Shown: piece by piece, positions 58,029 to 64,000 of the stretch
How positions within the stretch are numbered: position 1 is the first letter of the stretch
How the letters are laid out: the number at the start of each line of letters is the position of its first letter
Origin: Thermovibrio sp.
GTDB lineage: Bacteria > Aquificota > Aquificia > Desulfurobacteriales > Desulfurobacteriaceae
Assembly: GCA_015490195.1 (NCBI GenBank)
Contig: WFYG01000018.1
Coordinates: 1 to 64,000 of the forward strand
DNA length: 64,000 nt
Direction: 5' to 3'
Made by a program: the position numbers and the translations under genes
The notes under the pieces: generated by a model
The model's input: only the letters and a program-made list of their open reading frames with translations
What the model was told of the DNA's origin: nothing
Database searches by the model: none

Positions 58029-58811
58029 ATGAGGAAGGTTAAAGCGGCAGTGGTAATACTACTGGCGTTTTTTTCCGGAGTAATAGCCAACACCGTTTTC
58101 AGGATAGAAAAACCTGCAGAGGGTTTCACAACAGCCTCTGTTGCTGAACTACCAGAGTTTAAAGTTATAGAGAGATATCCAAGCCACGTAAACCTGAAGA
58201 ACTTACCGGTAAGCGAAAGGAAAAAACGATTTATAGAGCTCCTCGTTCCTTCAATAAGGAAAGCCAACAGAAAGGTTCTGGCAGAGAGGGAGTTTATACT
58301 CAGGATAAAGGGAAAAAAGACCCTCTCTGATGAGGAAAAAAAGAGGCTTGAGTTCCTTATGAAAAAGTACAGGACAAAGAGTATAAAGGAGCTCCTTCTA
58401 AGGGTGAACACCGTTCCTGTAAGCTTGATACTGGCACAGGGAGCGATAGAGAGCGGCTGGGGAACCTCAAGGTTTTTCACTGAGGCAAACAACATTTTCG
58501 GTATCTACTCGTTTAAAGGTAAAAGATGTCTGAAAGCTAGGGGTTCAAATGTTTGCCTGAAGGTTTACGACAACCTCTACAGCTCTGTCAAAGACTACAT
58601 CTACAACCTGAACGTTGGCTGGGCTTACAGGAAGTTCAGGGAGCTCCGTGCTAAAGGAGCAGACATATATACACTTGCAGAGAGCTTAGACCTATACTCA
58701 ACAAAGAAAAAAGAGTACGTGGAGCTTGTGAAAAATGTGGTTAAGAAGAACCATCTTGAGCGCTTTGACGAGCCTGAGCTTGCTTCAAACGGTATGGGCA
58801 CAGAGCAGTAA
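58029..58811 (+). CDS. Bax-type peptidoglycan glucosaminidase
   Basis: A 260-residue secreted protein. An N-terminal hydrophobic segment (KAAVVILLAFFSGVIA, residues 5-20) is a signal or anchor. A helical region leads to the glucosaminidase domain with the catalytic glutamate in LILAQGAIESGWGTSRF and NNIFGIYSF, typical of GH73/Bax members that cut the glycan strands of peptidoglycan. The ATG has GAGGAGG 7 bases upstream. Its last 77 bases also encode the signal peptide of the next gene in another frame. Confidence 0.85.
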   Translation: MRKVKAAVVILLAFFSGVIANTVFRIEKPAEGFTTASVAELPEFKVIERYPSHVNLKNLPVSERKKRFIELLVPSIRKANRKVLAEREFILRIKGKKTLSDEEKKRLEFLMKKYRTKSIKELLLRVNTVPVSLILAQGAIESGWGTSRFFTEANNIFGIYSFKGKRCLKARGSNVCLKVYDNLYSSVKDYIYNLNVGWAYRKFRELRAKGADIYTLAESLDLYSTKKKEYVELVKNVVKKNHLERFDEPELASNGMGTEQ

Positions 58812-59760
58812 CGGTTACGCAACAGTATTCATCTACCACAGGTTTGGAGATCAGCGCTACCCCACAACATCTGTAAGTATAAAAGACTTTAAAAGAGAAA
58901 TGCTCTACTTGAAAAAAAACAACTACAACGTGATAAGCCTGAGGGAACTCTATAAACTGGTAGAAGAGAATAGACCAATTCCTCCTAAAACTGTAGTAAT
59001 AACCATAGACGACGGCTACAAAACCACTATGAAAGCCTACAGAATTCTCAAAAAGATGAACTTTCCCTTTACCGTTTTCCTCTACATGGAAGCTATTAAC
59101 AGATACCCCGACTTCCTAACAGAAAAACAGATAAGAGAAATGGAAAAATCCGGACTTGCCGATTTTGAAAACCACCTCTACAGTCATCCTAATTTAGCAA
59201 AGTGGCGGTTAACACTTTCAAAAGCTGAATATATAAAACGATTAAAAAGAGAAAAAGAACTCTCTGAGAGGAAGTTTTTAAAACTTTTTGGAAGAAAACC
59301 AGAATTTTTGGCCTTCCCATACGGAGATTACGACAAGATAAACGTGAAGTTCTTTAAAGAAAGCGGATACAAGCTACTACTGACTCAGAACAGGGGAACT
59401 TACTCTGGAAGAGGTGTTTTAATTCCGCGAATGGCAGTTGTTGGAAGCCAATCTAGTTTCAGAAAGTTCGTCTCTGATCTGAAAATTGAACCACTACCAG
59501 TTATTAAACACTACCCAGACTATGGAGTTTATAAAAAGGACACCATTAAACCTGTATTCTACATCGAAAATCCTGAAAAATATAAGAACTGCTGGATATA
59601 TGCAACAGAAAACGGCTGGATCAGAGGAATTAAGAAAGGGGACAGAGTGAAAAGTTCCACTTCAGTTACTCTTAAAAAACTTACAACAAGAGTGGGAATA
59701 AGATGCTGGGATAAGGAAACCCATAAAAAGGCTGAATACTTCTTTTTAATTATCCACTAA
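58735..59760 (+). CDS. Secreted polysaccharide deacetylase (NodB family)
   Basis: A 341-residue protein with a signal peptide (MWLRRTILSALTSLSLL, cleaved near VWAQ). The NodB domain has VITIDDGYK with the metal-binding aspartates, the HLYSH motif (HxxxH) and LAFPYGDYD. The C-terminal 90 residues lie outside the domain and are unrecognised. It probably deacetylates an extracellular or peptidoglycan glycan. The gene overlaps the glucosaminidase gene by 77 bases, which is large, but the signal peptide encoded there supports the ATG at 58735. Confidence 0.88.
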   Translation: MWLRRTILSALTSLSLLQTVWAQSSNGYATVFIYHRFGDQRYPTTSVSIKDFKREMLYLKKNNYNVISLRELYKLVEENRPIPPKTVVITIDDGYKTTMKAYRILKKMNFPFTVFLYMEAINRYPDFLTEKQIREMEKSGLADFENHLYSHPNLAKWRLTLSKAEYIKRLKREKELSERKFLKLFGRKPEFLAFPYGDYDKINVKFFKESGYKLLLTQNRGTYSGRGVLIPRMAVVGSQSSFRKFVSDLKIEPLPVIKHYPDYGVYKKDTIKPVFYIENPEKYKNCWIYATENGWIRGIKKGDRVKSSTSVTLKKLTTRVGIRCWDKETHKKAEYFFLIIH

Positions 59761-59761
59761 A

Positions 59762-59780
59762 AGGGGGCTAAAAGCCCCCT
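59762..59780. terminator. Bidirectional terminator between the deacetylase and peroxiredoxin genes
   Basis: AGGGGGCT (59762-59769), loop AAA, AGCCCCCT (59773-59780), followed by AATTTT on the plus strand and a similar T run on the minus strand. It lies between convergent genes. Confidence 0.88.
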
Positions 59781-59784
59781 AATT

Positions 59785-60399
59785 TTAAGACAGGATCTCA
59801 TCTATTGTAATAACTTCTCCAACTCTTCCTGTAATTTCCGGACCAGGCTTAAGTGTCTTCTTGCCAGGTCTCCAGTTTGCAGGGCAGGCCTCGTCTGGAT
59901 GCTCGTAAACGTACTTCCAGGCGTCAAGTTGACGGAGGAGCTCGTTAACGTTCCTTCCGACAGGCGGGTTGAGAACCTCCTCAGCTACAATAATACCGTC
60001 TGGGTTGATAATGAACCTTCCCCTTCTGGCAATTCCAGCCTCTTCAATGTAAACGCCGTAAGCCCTTGAAACGGTACCTGTAGGGTCTGCACCAAGCAAA
60101 TACTTAACATCCTTTATAAGGGGTTCTGTCTCGCAGAAGATCTGGTGGCTAAAAACGGTGTCTGTAGAGATTGCCAGTACATCTGCTCCTCTTGCCTTGA
60201 TCTCATCGTACTTAGCTGCGACCGCAGCCAACTCTGTTGGTCAGACATAGGTAAAGTCTGCAGGGTAGAAACAAAGAATTAAGAACTTACCCTCATTGTT
60301 TGGAACGTAATCCGAAAGCTGAACATCAACGTAAGCTTTCTTAACAGGGTCATATGCCTGAATCTTAAAGTCAGGCGCCTTTTGACCTACAAGTGCCAT
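59785..60399 (-). CDS. 2-Cys-type peroxiredoxin with an in-frame TGA, probable selenoprotein
   Basis: A 204-residue AhpC/Prx1-like peroxiredoxin if the TGA at 60241-60243 is read as selenocysteine (residue 53). The sequence around it is YPADFTYV-U-PTEL, where the family has PxxxTxxC with the peroxidatic cysteine. Everything before and after the TGA is intact: VGQKAPDFKI, DPTGTVSRAYGV, RGRFIINPDG and the resolving cysteine in ACPANWRPG (residue 172). The start is ATG 60399 after AGGAGGGAAGAG, with a promoter upstream. SelA is encoded in the same window. A hairpin with a GGUC loop follows the TGA. A degraded gene is much less likely, as no other damage is seen. Confidence 0.88.
60212..60243 (-). 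promoter_or_regulatory. SECIS-like hairpin after the in-frame TGA of the peroxiredoxin gene
   Basis: Seventeen bases after the TGA (60241-60243) is the loop GGUC (60223-60220). It is flanked by UUGGCUGC (60231-60224) and GCAGCUAA (60219-60212), giving an 8-pair stem with one G-U pair. In E. coli fdhF the SECIS also has a GGUC-type apical loop about 18 bases after UGA, recognised by SelB. I see no clear bulged uridine in the stem here, which the E. coli element has, so the match is good but not complete. Confidence 0.65.
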
Positions 60400-60442
60400 C
60401 TCTTCCCTCCTCAAAACTGTTTTCAACTTGCTTTCTGTTAAT

Positions 60443-60472
60443 ATATTAAACCCCAAGTATTCCAAGGGTCAA
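60443..60472 (-). promoter_or_regulatory. Sigma-70 type promoter of the peroxiredoxin gene
   Basis: On the minus strand TTGACC (60472-60467) and TAATAT (60448-60443) are separated by 18 bases, ending 43 bases before the ATG at 60399. The divergent RluA-type gene starts at 60497, leaving little room for its own promoter. Confidence 0.5.
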
Positions 60473-60496
60473 CTATACATTAAATAGGAGCTATCT

Positions 60497-61339
60497 ATGG
60501 AATACTGGCGGCTTAATATAAACAAAGAATGTAAGCTAGCAGACGCCGTAGCAGAGGTTACAAACTCAAAAAGGCAGGCTAAGAGGTTAATTGACGAAGG
60601 ACTGGTCTCTGTAAATGGCGTAAGAGAGCTCCGCTACAGAAGACTTCTCAGAAAGGGAAGCATTGTGGAGTTCTGCCTCAATCCCAGACTCTTTAAAACT
60701 GAAAGGCCTCAACTCCTCTACAGGGAAGAGGGAGTTCTAGTTGTCAACAAACCTCCGTTTATAAACAGCAACCTTGACAGGCCAAACCTTGAAGAGGTTC
60801 TGAGAAAATCCCTAAGAAAGGAGATCTTTGTAGTCCACAGGCTGGACAAACAGACGTCGGGTGCCATTTTAGCTGTTGAGAGCAAGGAACTCTTTGAGAA
60901 GTTTAAAGAGCTTTTTAAAAAGAGGGAGGTTAAAAAGGAGTACCTGACCGTTGTTACAACTTCTCCTAACTGGAAAAAGAGGCGTATTGAGAAAAGGCTT
61001 GACGGAAAGGAGGCGATTACAGATTTAACAGTTGTTGAGAGGTTTAAAAGAGGAGCTCTTCTCAGAGCAGAAATTCCAACCGGCAGGAAACACCAGATAA
61101 GGAGACACCTCTCCTTAACGGGACTTCCCATAGCCGGAGAGTTTACCTACTGGAAAAGAGCTTTTCCGTTCCCCTACACCTTCTCTCCCCGTATTCTGCT
61201 TCACAGCCGAAGCCTTGAGTTTAACCATCCAGTAACGGGAAAAAAAGTTAAAGTGGAAGCCCCCCTTCCGGAGGACTTCCAGCTATTTTTAAACGACTTA
61301 AGAAAATTCAACTTTAAAGTGAACGAGTTAGCGCTCTAA
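60497..61339 (+). CDS. RluA-family pseudouridine synthase with an N-terminal S4 domain
   Basis: A 280-residue rRNA-modifying enzyme. The S4 RNA-binding domain (about residues 12-65, [20 protein letters not shown]) is followed by the catalytic domain with the essential aspartate in [10 protein letters not shown] and the [20 protein letters not shown] block. It isomerises uridines in 23S rRNA or similar targets; which ones cannot be told. The ATG at 60497 follows TAGGAGC. Its end overlaps the end of rpoD by 12 bases on opposite strands, with no terminator seen. Confidence 0.9.
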   Translation: MEYWRLNINKECKLADAVAEVTNSKRQAKRLIDEGLVSVNGVRELRYRRLLRKGSIVEFCLNPRLFKTERPQLLYREEGVLVVNKPPFINSNLDRPNLEEVLRKSLRKEIFVVHRLDKQTSGAILAVESKELFEKFKELFKKREVKKEYLTVVTTSPNWKKRRIEKRLDGKEAITDLTVVERFKRGALLRAEIPTGRKHQIRRHLSLTGLPIAGEFTYWKRAFPFPYTFSPRILLHSRSLEFNHPVTGKKVKVEAPLPEDFQLFLNDLRKFNFKVNELAL

Positions 61340-63019
61340 GAATATTGAAAGGTCAATATCAAGACCGGAGTTTCTTAATTTTCTGAGAGCTTTAGACTCA
61401 ATCTGCCTTATCCTCTCCCTCGTTACTTTTAGCTCCTTACCAACCTGTTCAAGGGTATGCTCGGGATAGCCGTCAAGGCCAAAACGGAGCTTTATAACGA
61501 GAGCTTCCCTCTCGCTGAGCTGTGAGAGAAGCTGAGCAACTTTTTCTTGGAGGTCTTTCTTTATTACTTCATGCTCAGGTATAGGACTCTTTGTATCTTC
61601 TATAAAGTCTCTAAGGGTGCTGTCTTCATCGTCTCCTATTGGCGTCTCAAGTGAAACAGGCTCCTGTGCCAGCTGAAGAATTGAACGAACCTTGCTTGCA
61701 GGCATCTTTAAACGCTCGGCTATCTCTTCAGGTCTCGGTTCCCTTCCCATCTCAAGGAACATCTGGCGAGAGACCTTTATAACCTTGTTAATAGTCTCTA
61801 TCATGTGAACGGGAATCCTTATCGTTCTTGCCTGGTCTGCAATTGCCCTAGTTATTGCCTGCCTTATCCACCAGGTAGCGTAAGTGCTGAACTTGTACCC
61901 TCTTCTGTACTCAAACTTGTCAACAGCCTTCATAAGGCCAATGTTCCCTTCCTGTATAAGGTCAAGGAAGTGAAGACCTCTATTTATGTACTTCTTGGCT
62001 ATACTAACAACAAGCCTGAGGTTTGAACGAACGAGTATTTGCTTGGCTTCCTGAGAATCTTTCTTAAAGAAGTGTATCTTCTCGGCTAGCCTGTAGAAGG
62101 TGTTCCTCGGCATTCCCAGGGAGTTGAGCACCTGCCTATAGGTCTCTTTACTGTCTAAGTACTTCTTGACCATTTTCCTTATTTCCCTGGTGGTGTAAGG
62201 AGAAGCGTCTATCTTTTCCCTTATCTCGTCGTCATCAAGCCTGTTACATATCTCCTCTATAGGGACACCGAGAAACGAGAGTTTACCGCTCAATTTCTGA
62301 ACGCTCTTTTCGCTTCTCTTCAGGATCTTGTACTTCCTGTAGATGTCGTCGGCCAGCCTTTCGTAGATTGAGTAAGAGAGGGGAAGCTGCCTAAGGAGAG
62401 TATTTATTCTTGCCCAGGTCTTTAAGAACTCTCTCTTAACGGCAGGTTCTTTCTTGTTCCTCTGGTATTGTCTGTTGAGCTTTTCAAGTTTTGGAAGGAG
62501 TTCCCTAACCTCTCCGACAATTGAGAAGAACTTCTTTCTCCTCTGGCTCTCTCCACCTTCAGCGAAGTCATCGGGGGAGCGCATAATATCCCTAACTTTC
62601 AGCTCTCCGTTCTTAATCTTTTCCTCTACGTCAAGAACATAGTCAAGTATTGCCCTGGTTTTGAGAAGGTAACGGACAAGAGCCTTTCTCCCTAGCTCAA
62701 CCCTCTTTGCAAGAGCTATCTCTTCGTGACGCTTTAAGAGAGAGATGTCGCTCATCTCTCTTAGGTAGAGCCTGATGGGGTCGTCTGAGCGGGGAAGGGT
62801 ATCGGGAGCTATCGTTATCTGGAGTTTAGAGAGGTCAACCTGCTCCTCACCCTCTTTTGGTATAATGTGGATATCGTACTCGTCCAGCTGAGTTATTAAC
62901 TCTTCTATTAGTTCTGGTGTGAGCACCTCCTCGTCCAGGTGCTCCATCAGTTCGTCAAAGGTAATGTAGCCCTTGTCTTTACCCAAGGCTATAATCTCTT
63001 CAAAGTTCAGCCGCTCCAA
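61328..63019 (-). CDS. rpoD: Primary sigma factor RpoD
   Basis: A 563-residue sigma-70. Region 1.1 at the N-terminus, region 1.2 ([11 protein letters not shown]), a long non-conserved part, region 2 ([49 protein letters not shown]), region 3 and region 4 with [22 protein letters not shown], the helix-turn-helix for the -35 element. TTG start at 63019 with AAGGAGG upstream. Transcribed after dnaG with 12 bases between, the conserved primase-sigma arrangement. Confidence 0.96.
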   Translation of the reverse strand: MERLNFEEIIALGKDKGYITFDELMEHLDEEVLTPELIEELITQLDEYDIHIIPKEGEEQVDLSKLQITIAPDTLPRSDDPIRLYLREMSDISLLKRHEEIALAKRVELGRKALVRYLLKTRAILDYVLDVEEKIKNGELKVRDIMRSPDDFAEGGESQRRKKFFSIVGEVRELLPKLEKLNRQYQRNKKEPAVKREFLKTWARINTLLRQLPLSYSIYERLADDIYRKYKILKRSEKSVQKLSGKLSFLGVPIEEICNRLDDDEIREKIDASPYTTREIRKMVKKYLDSKETYRQVLNSLGMPRNTFYRLAEKIHFFKKDSQEAKQILVRSNLRLVVSIAKKYINRGLHFLDLIQEGNIGLMKAVDKFEYRRGYKFSTYATWWIRQAITRAIADQARTIRIPVHMIETINKVIKVSRQMFLEMGREPRPEEIAERLKMPASKVRSILQLAQEPVSLETPIGDDEDSTLRDFIEDTKSPIPEHEVIKKDLQEKVAQLLSQLSEREALVIKLRFGLDGYPEHTLEQVGKELKVTRERIRQIESKALRKLRNSGLDIDLSIFLER

Positions 63020-63031
63020 GGCTGCCTCCTT

Positions 63032-64000
63032 CTAATTTATAGTTTGGAGTTGTTCAACTATTTCAAAGTTTCCCTTTTCCAGCTCAAGGATCAGCTTCTT
63101 GAGTTTCACCTTTTCAGAGAAATCAGAAACCCTTTTAAGCCTTCTCTTTAACTCTTTTGTTAAAACCCTGCAGACGTAACGGCGGAGCTCCTCCTCTGTA
63201 ACTTCTATAAAAAGAATTTCAGAAATAAGAGATGAAACATCAGGGTAAAGACTCTGAAGTATGGCCGGGTCTTTCTCTCTTGTCTGAACTATAAGAGTGT
63301 AGAGTTTCGCTACCTTCTGAGAAACGAATATGTTAGGAGAAACTTCAATTGGAAGATTAACACCTTCAAGTACAGTTTTCAGGAAGGCCTTTTCGTAAAG
63401 GGGAATGGGTTCTTCATCCTTATCTCTATCTCCCTCTACCTTCAACCTTGGAAGCTGAGACTTAAACCAGACTTCATCTATACCGAACTCTGCAGATAGC
63501 CTTGAGAGATATTCCTTAAAAAGGAACGGGTTGTTGTTCTTAAGATAAGATATTGCAAGGGCGACCTGTCTGAGAAGCTCCGGCTGCCGGGAAACGGGAA
63601 GGGACTTAACGGTTGCAACAGCCCACTCTATAAAGGGTACTGCAGATTCAAGAAGTTTCTGAAGAAGCTCCGGCCTCTTCCTAGCAAGTGAGTCAGGGTC
63701 TTCACCGTCTGGAAGCTGAACCACGAGGGGTTCACAACCAAGCTTAAAGAGAATTCCGGTAGACCTAACAGTTGCCTTCTGCCCGGCAGAGTCTCCATCA
63801 AACACGAGAACGGGAGATTTGGTGTAACGTTTCAAAAACCTTACGTGGTTTTCGGTTAGGGAAGTACCCATAGGAGCGACAGCTCCGTAGATACCGAGCT
63901 TGTAGAGGGATATTACGTCAAAGTACCCTTCAACTATGAAGGCTTTTCGTTCTCTGAGGATAAACTCTTTAGACTGGTAGAAGCCGTAGAGGATTGAATT
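63032..64000 (-). CDS. dnaG: DNA primase DnaG, 5' part outside the window
   Basis: The last 323 residues of DNA primase; the frame is open through the right edge. The TOPRIM domain is visible with FIVEGYFDVISLYKLG, APMGTSLTENH and VLVFDGDSAGQKAT, the metal-binding residues being E and the DGD pair. The remaining C-terminal part is helical, as in the DnaB-binding domain. It precedes rpoD in the same unit. Confidence 0.93.
   Translation of the reverse strand, partial: NSILYGFYQSKEFILRERKAFIVEGYFDVISLYKLGIYGAVAPMGTSLTENHVRFLKRYTKSPVLVFDGDSAGQKATVRSTGILFKLGCEPLVVQLPDGEDPDSLARKRPELLQKLLESAVPFIEWAVATVKSLPVSRQPELLRQVALAISYLKNNNPFLFKEYLSRLSAEFGIDEVWFKSQLPRLKVEGDRDKDEEPIPLYEKAFLKTVLEGVNLPIEVSPNIFVSQKVAKLYTLIVQTREKDPAILQSLYPDVSSLISEILFIEVTEEELRRYVCRVLTKELKRRLKRVSDFSEKVKLKKLILELEKGNFEIVEQLQTIN

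Larger units (their letters stand above)
1237..63191. repeat. Dispersed palindrome GGAGCTCC, about 40 copies
   Basis: The 8-base palindrome occurs about forty times by eye in this window. Some positions: 1237, 1669, 1819, 5941, 13147, 26962, 33467, 57794 and 63184. Copies lie in coding sequence in all three phases (GAG CTC C as Glu-Leu, GG AGC TCC as Ser-Ser, GGA GCT CC as Gly-Ala-Pro). They are spread over both gene directions but are rare in the cytochrome cluster (one between 2300 and 10000). Its role is unknown. Confidence 0.7.

Noticed and set aside
59785..60465. Two separate short genes or a pseudogene made by a nonsense mutation in a peroxiredoxin
   Set aside because: The stop is exactly TGA at the catalytic cysteine, all other motifs are intact, and a SECIS-like hairpin and SelA are present. 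Recoding explains more than decay.
1..64000. CRISPR arrays, insertion sequences, prophage or tRNA genes
   Set aside because: No regularly spaced repeats, transposase-like products or cloverleaf sequences were seen, and there is almost no non-coding space.

Overview
The window is a gene-dense bacterial chromosome segment: about 60 protein genes, no gap over about 130 bases between them, many ATGA, TAATG or GTGA overlaps, and no tRNA, rRNA, CRISPR or insertion sequence that I could see. Purine-rich AGA/AGG/GAG codon use, short spacers, NuoA-N, ThyX, SelA, Omp85 proteins and a very cytochrome-rich cluster suggest a thermophilic, anaerobic, Gram-negative bacterium. A Desulfurobacteriaceae-like member of the Aquificota is my best guess, but it is inferred from gene content only.

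Layout. 1-915: 3' part of moeA. 1037-10327: one plus-strand operon encoding an outer-membrane barrel, five multihaem c-type cytochromes (7, 7, 6-8, 3 and 24 haem sites), a membrane cytochrome b, a beta-propeller protein and two very small membrane proteins; this looks like an electron conduit from the quinone pool across the envelope. 10328-14036: dCMP deaminase, ThyX, TldE, RbfA, NrnA. 14033-17505 (minus): an Omp85/BamA-type protein whose signal peptide is only recovered if translation starts at an ATA codon, and a radical SAM protein. 17571-32046: a sodium-coupled transporter with a small partner, SbcC, an MscS channel, PhoH, PgpH, DgkA, a DUF2905 protein, a small POTRA/barrel protein, a nitrilase-NadE pair, TldD and a glutamine amidotransferase. 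32115-38129: RND efflux adaptor and pump, two coiled-coil secreted proteins (one with LysM) and an unknown protein. 57305 down to 38157 (minus): a complete 14-gene complex I operon with a cyclic-nucleotide-binding-fold gene between nuoG and nuoH, running on into selA, a TonB-dependent receptor, a periplasmic binding protein and a membrane diguanylate cyclase. 57369-64000: an orphan fumarase beta subunit, a Bax-type glucosaminidase, a polysaccharide deacetylase, a peroxiredoxin interrupted by an in-frame TGA at its catalytic position, an RluA-type pseudouridine synthase, rpoD and the 3' part of dnaG.

How it fits together. Complex I would feed electrons to quinone, and the cytochrome b of the multihaem cluster could pass them on through the periplasmic haem proteins to the outer-membrane barrel. 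SelA implies selenocysteine synthesis, and the peroxiredoxin at 59785-60399 is a strong candidate selenoprotein: TGA replaces the peroxidatic cysteine and is followed by a hairpin with a GGUC loop at about the spacing of a bacterial SECIS. At the DNA level the octamer GGAGCTCC recurs about 40 times, in all three codon phases, against roughly one expected by chance.
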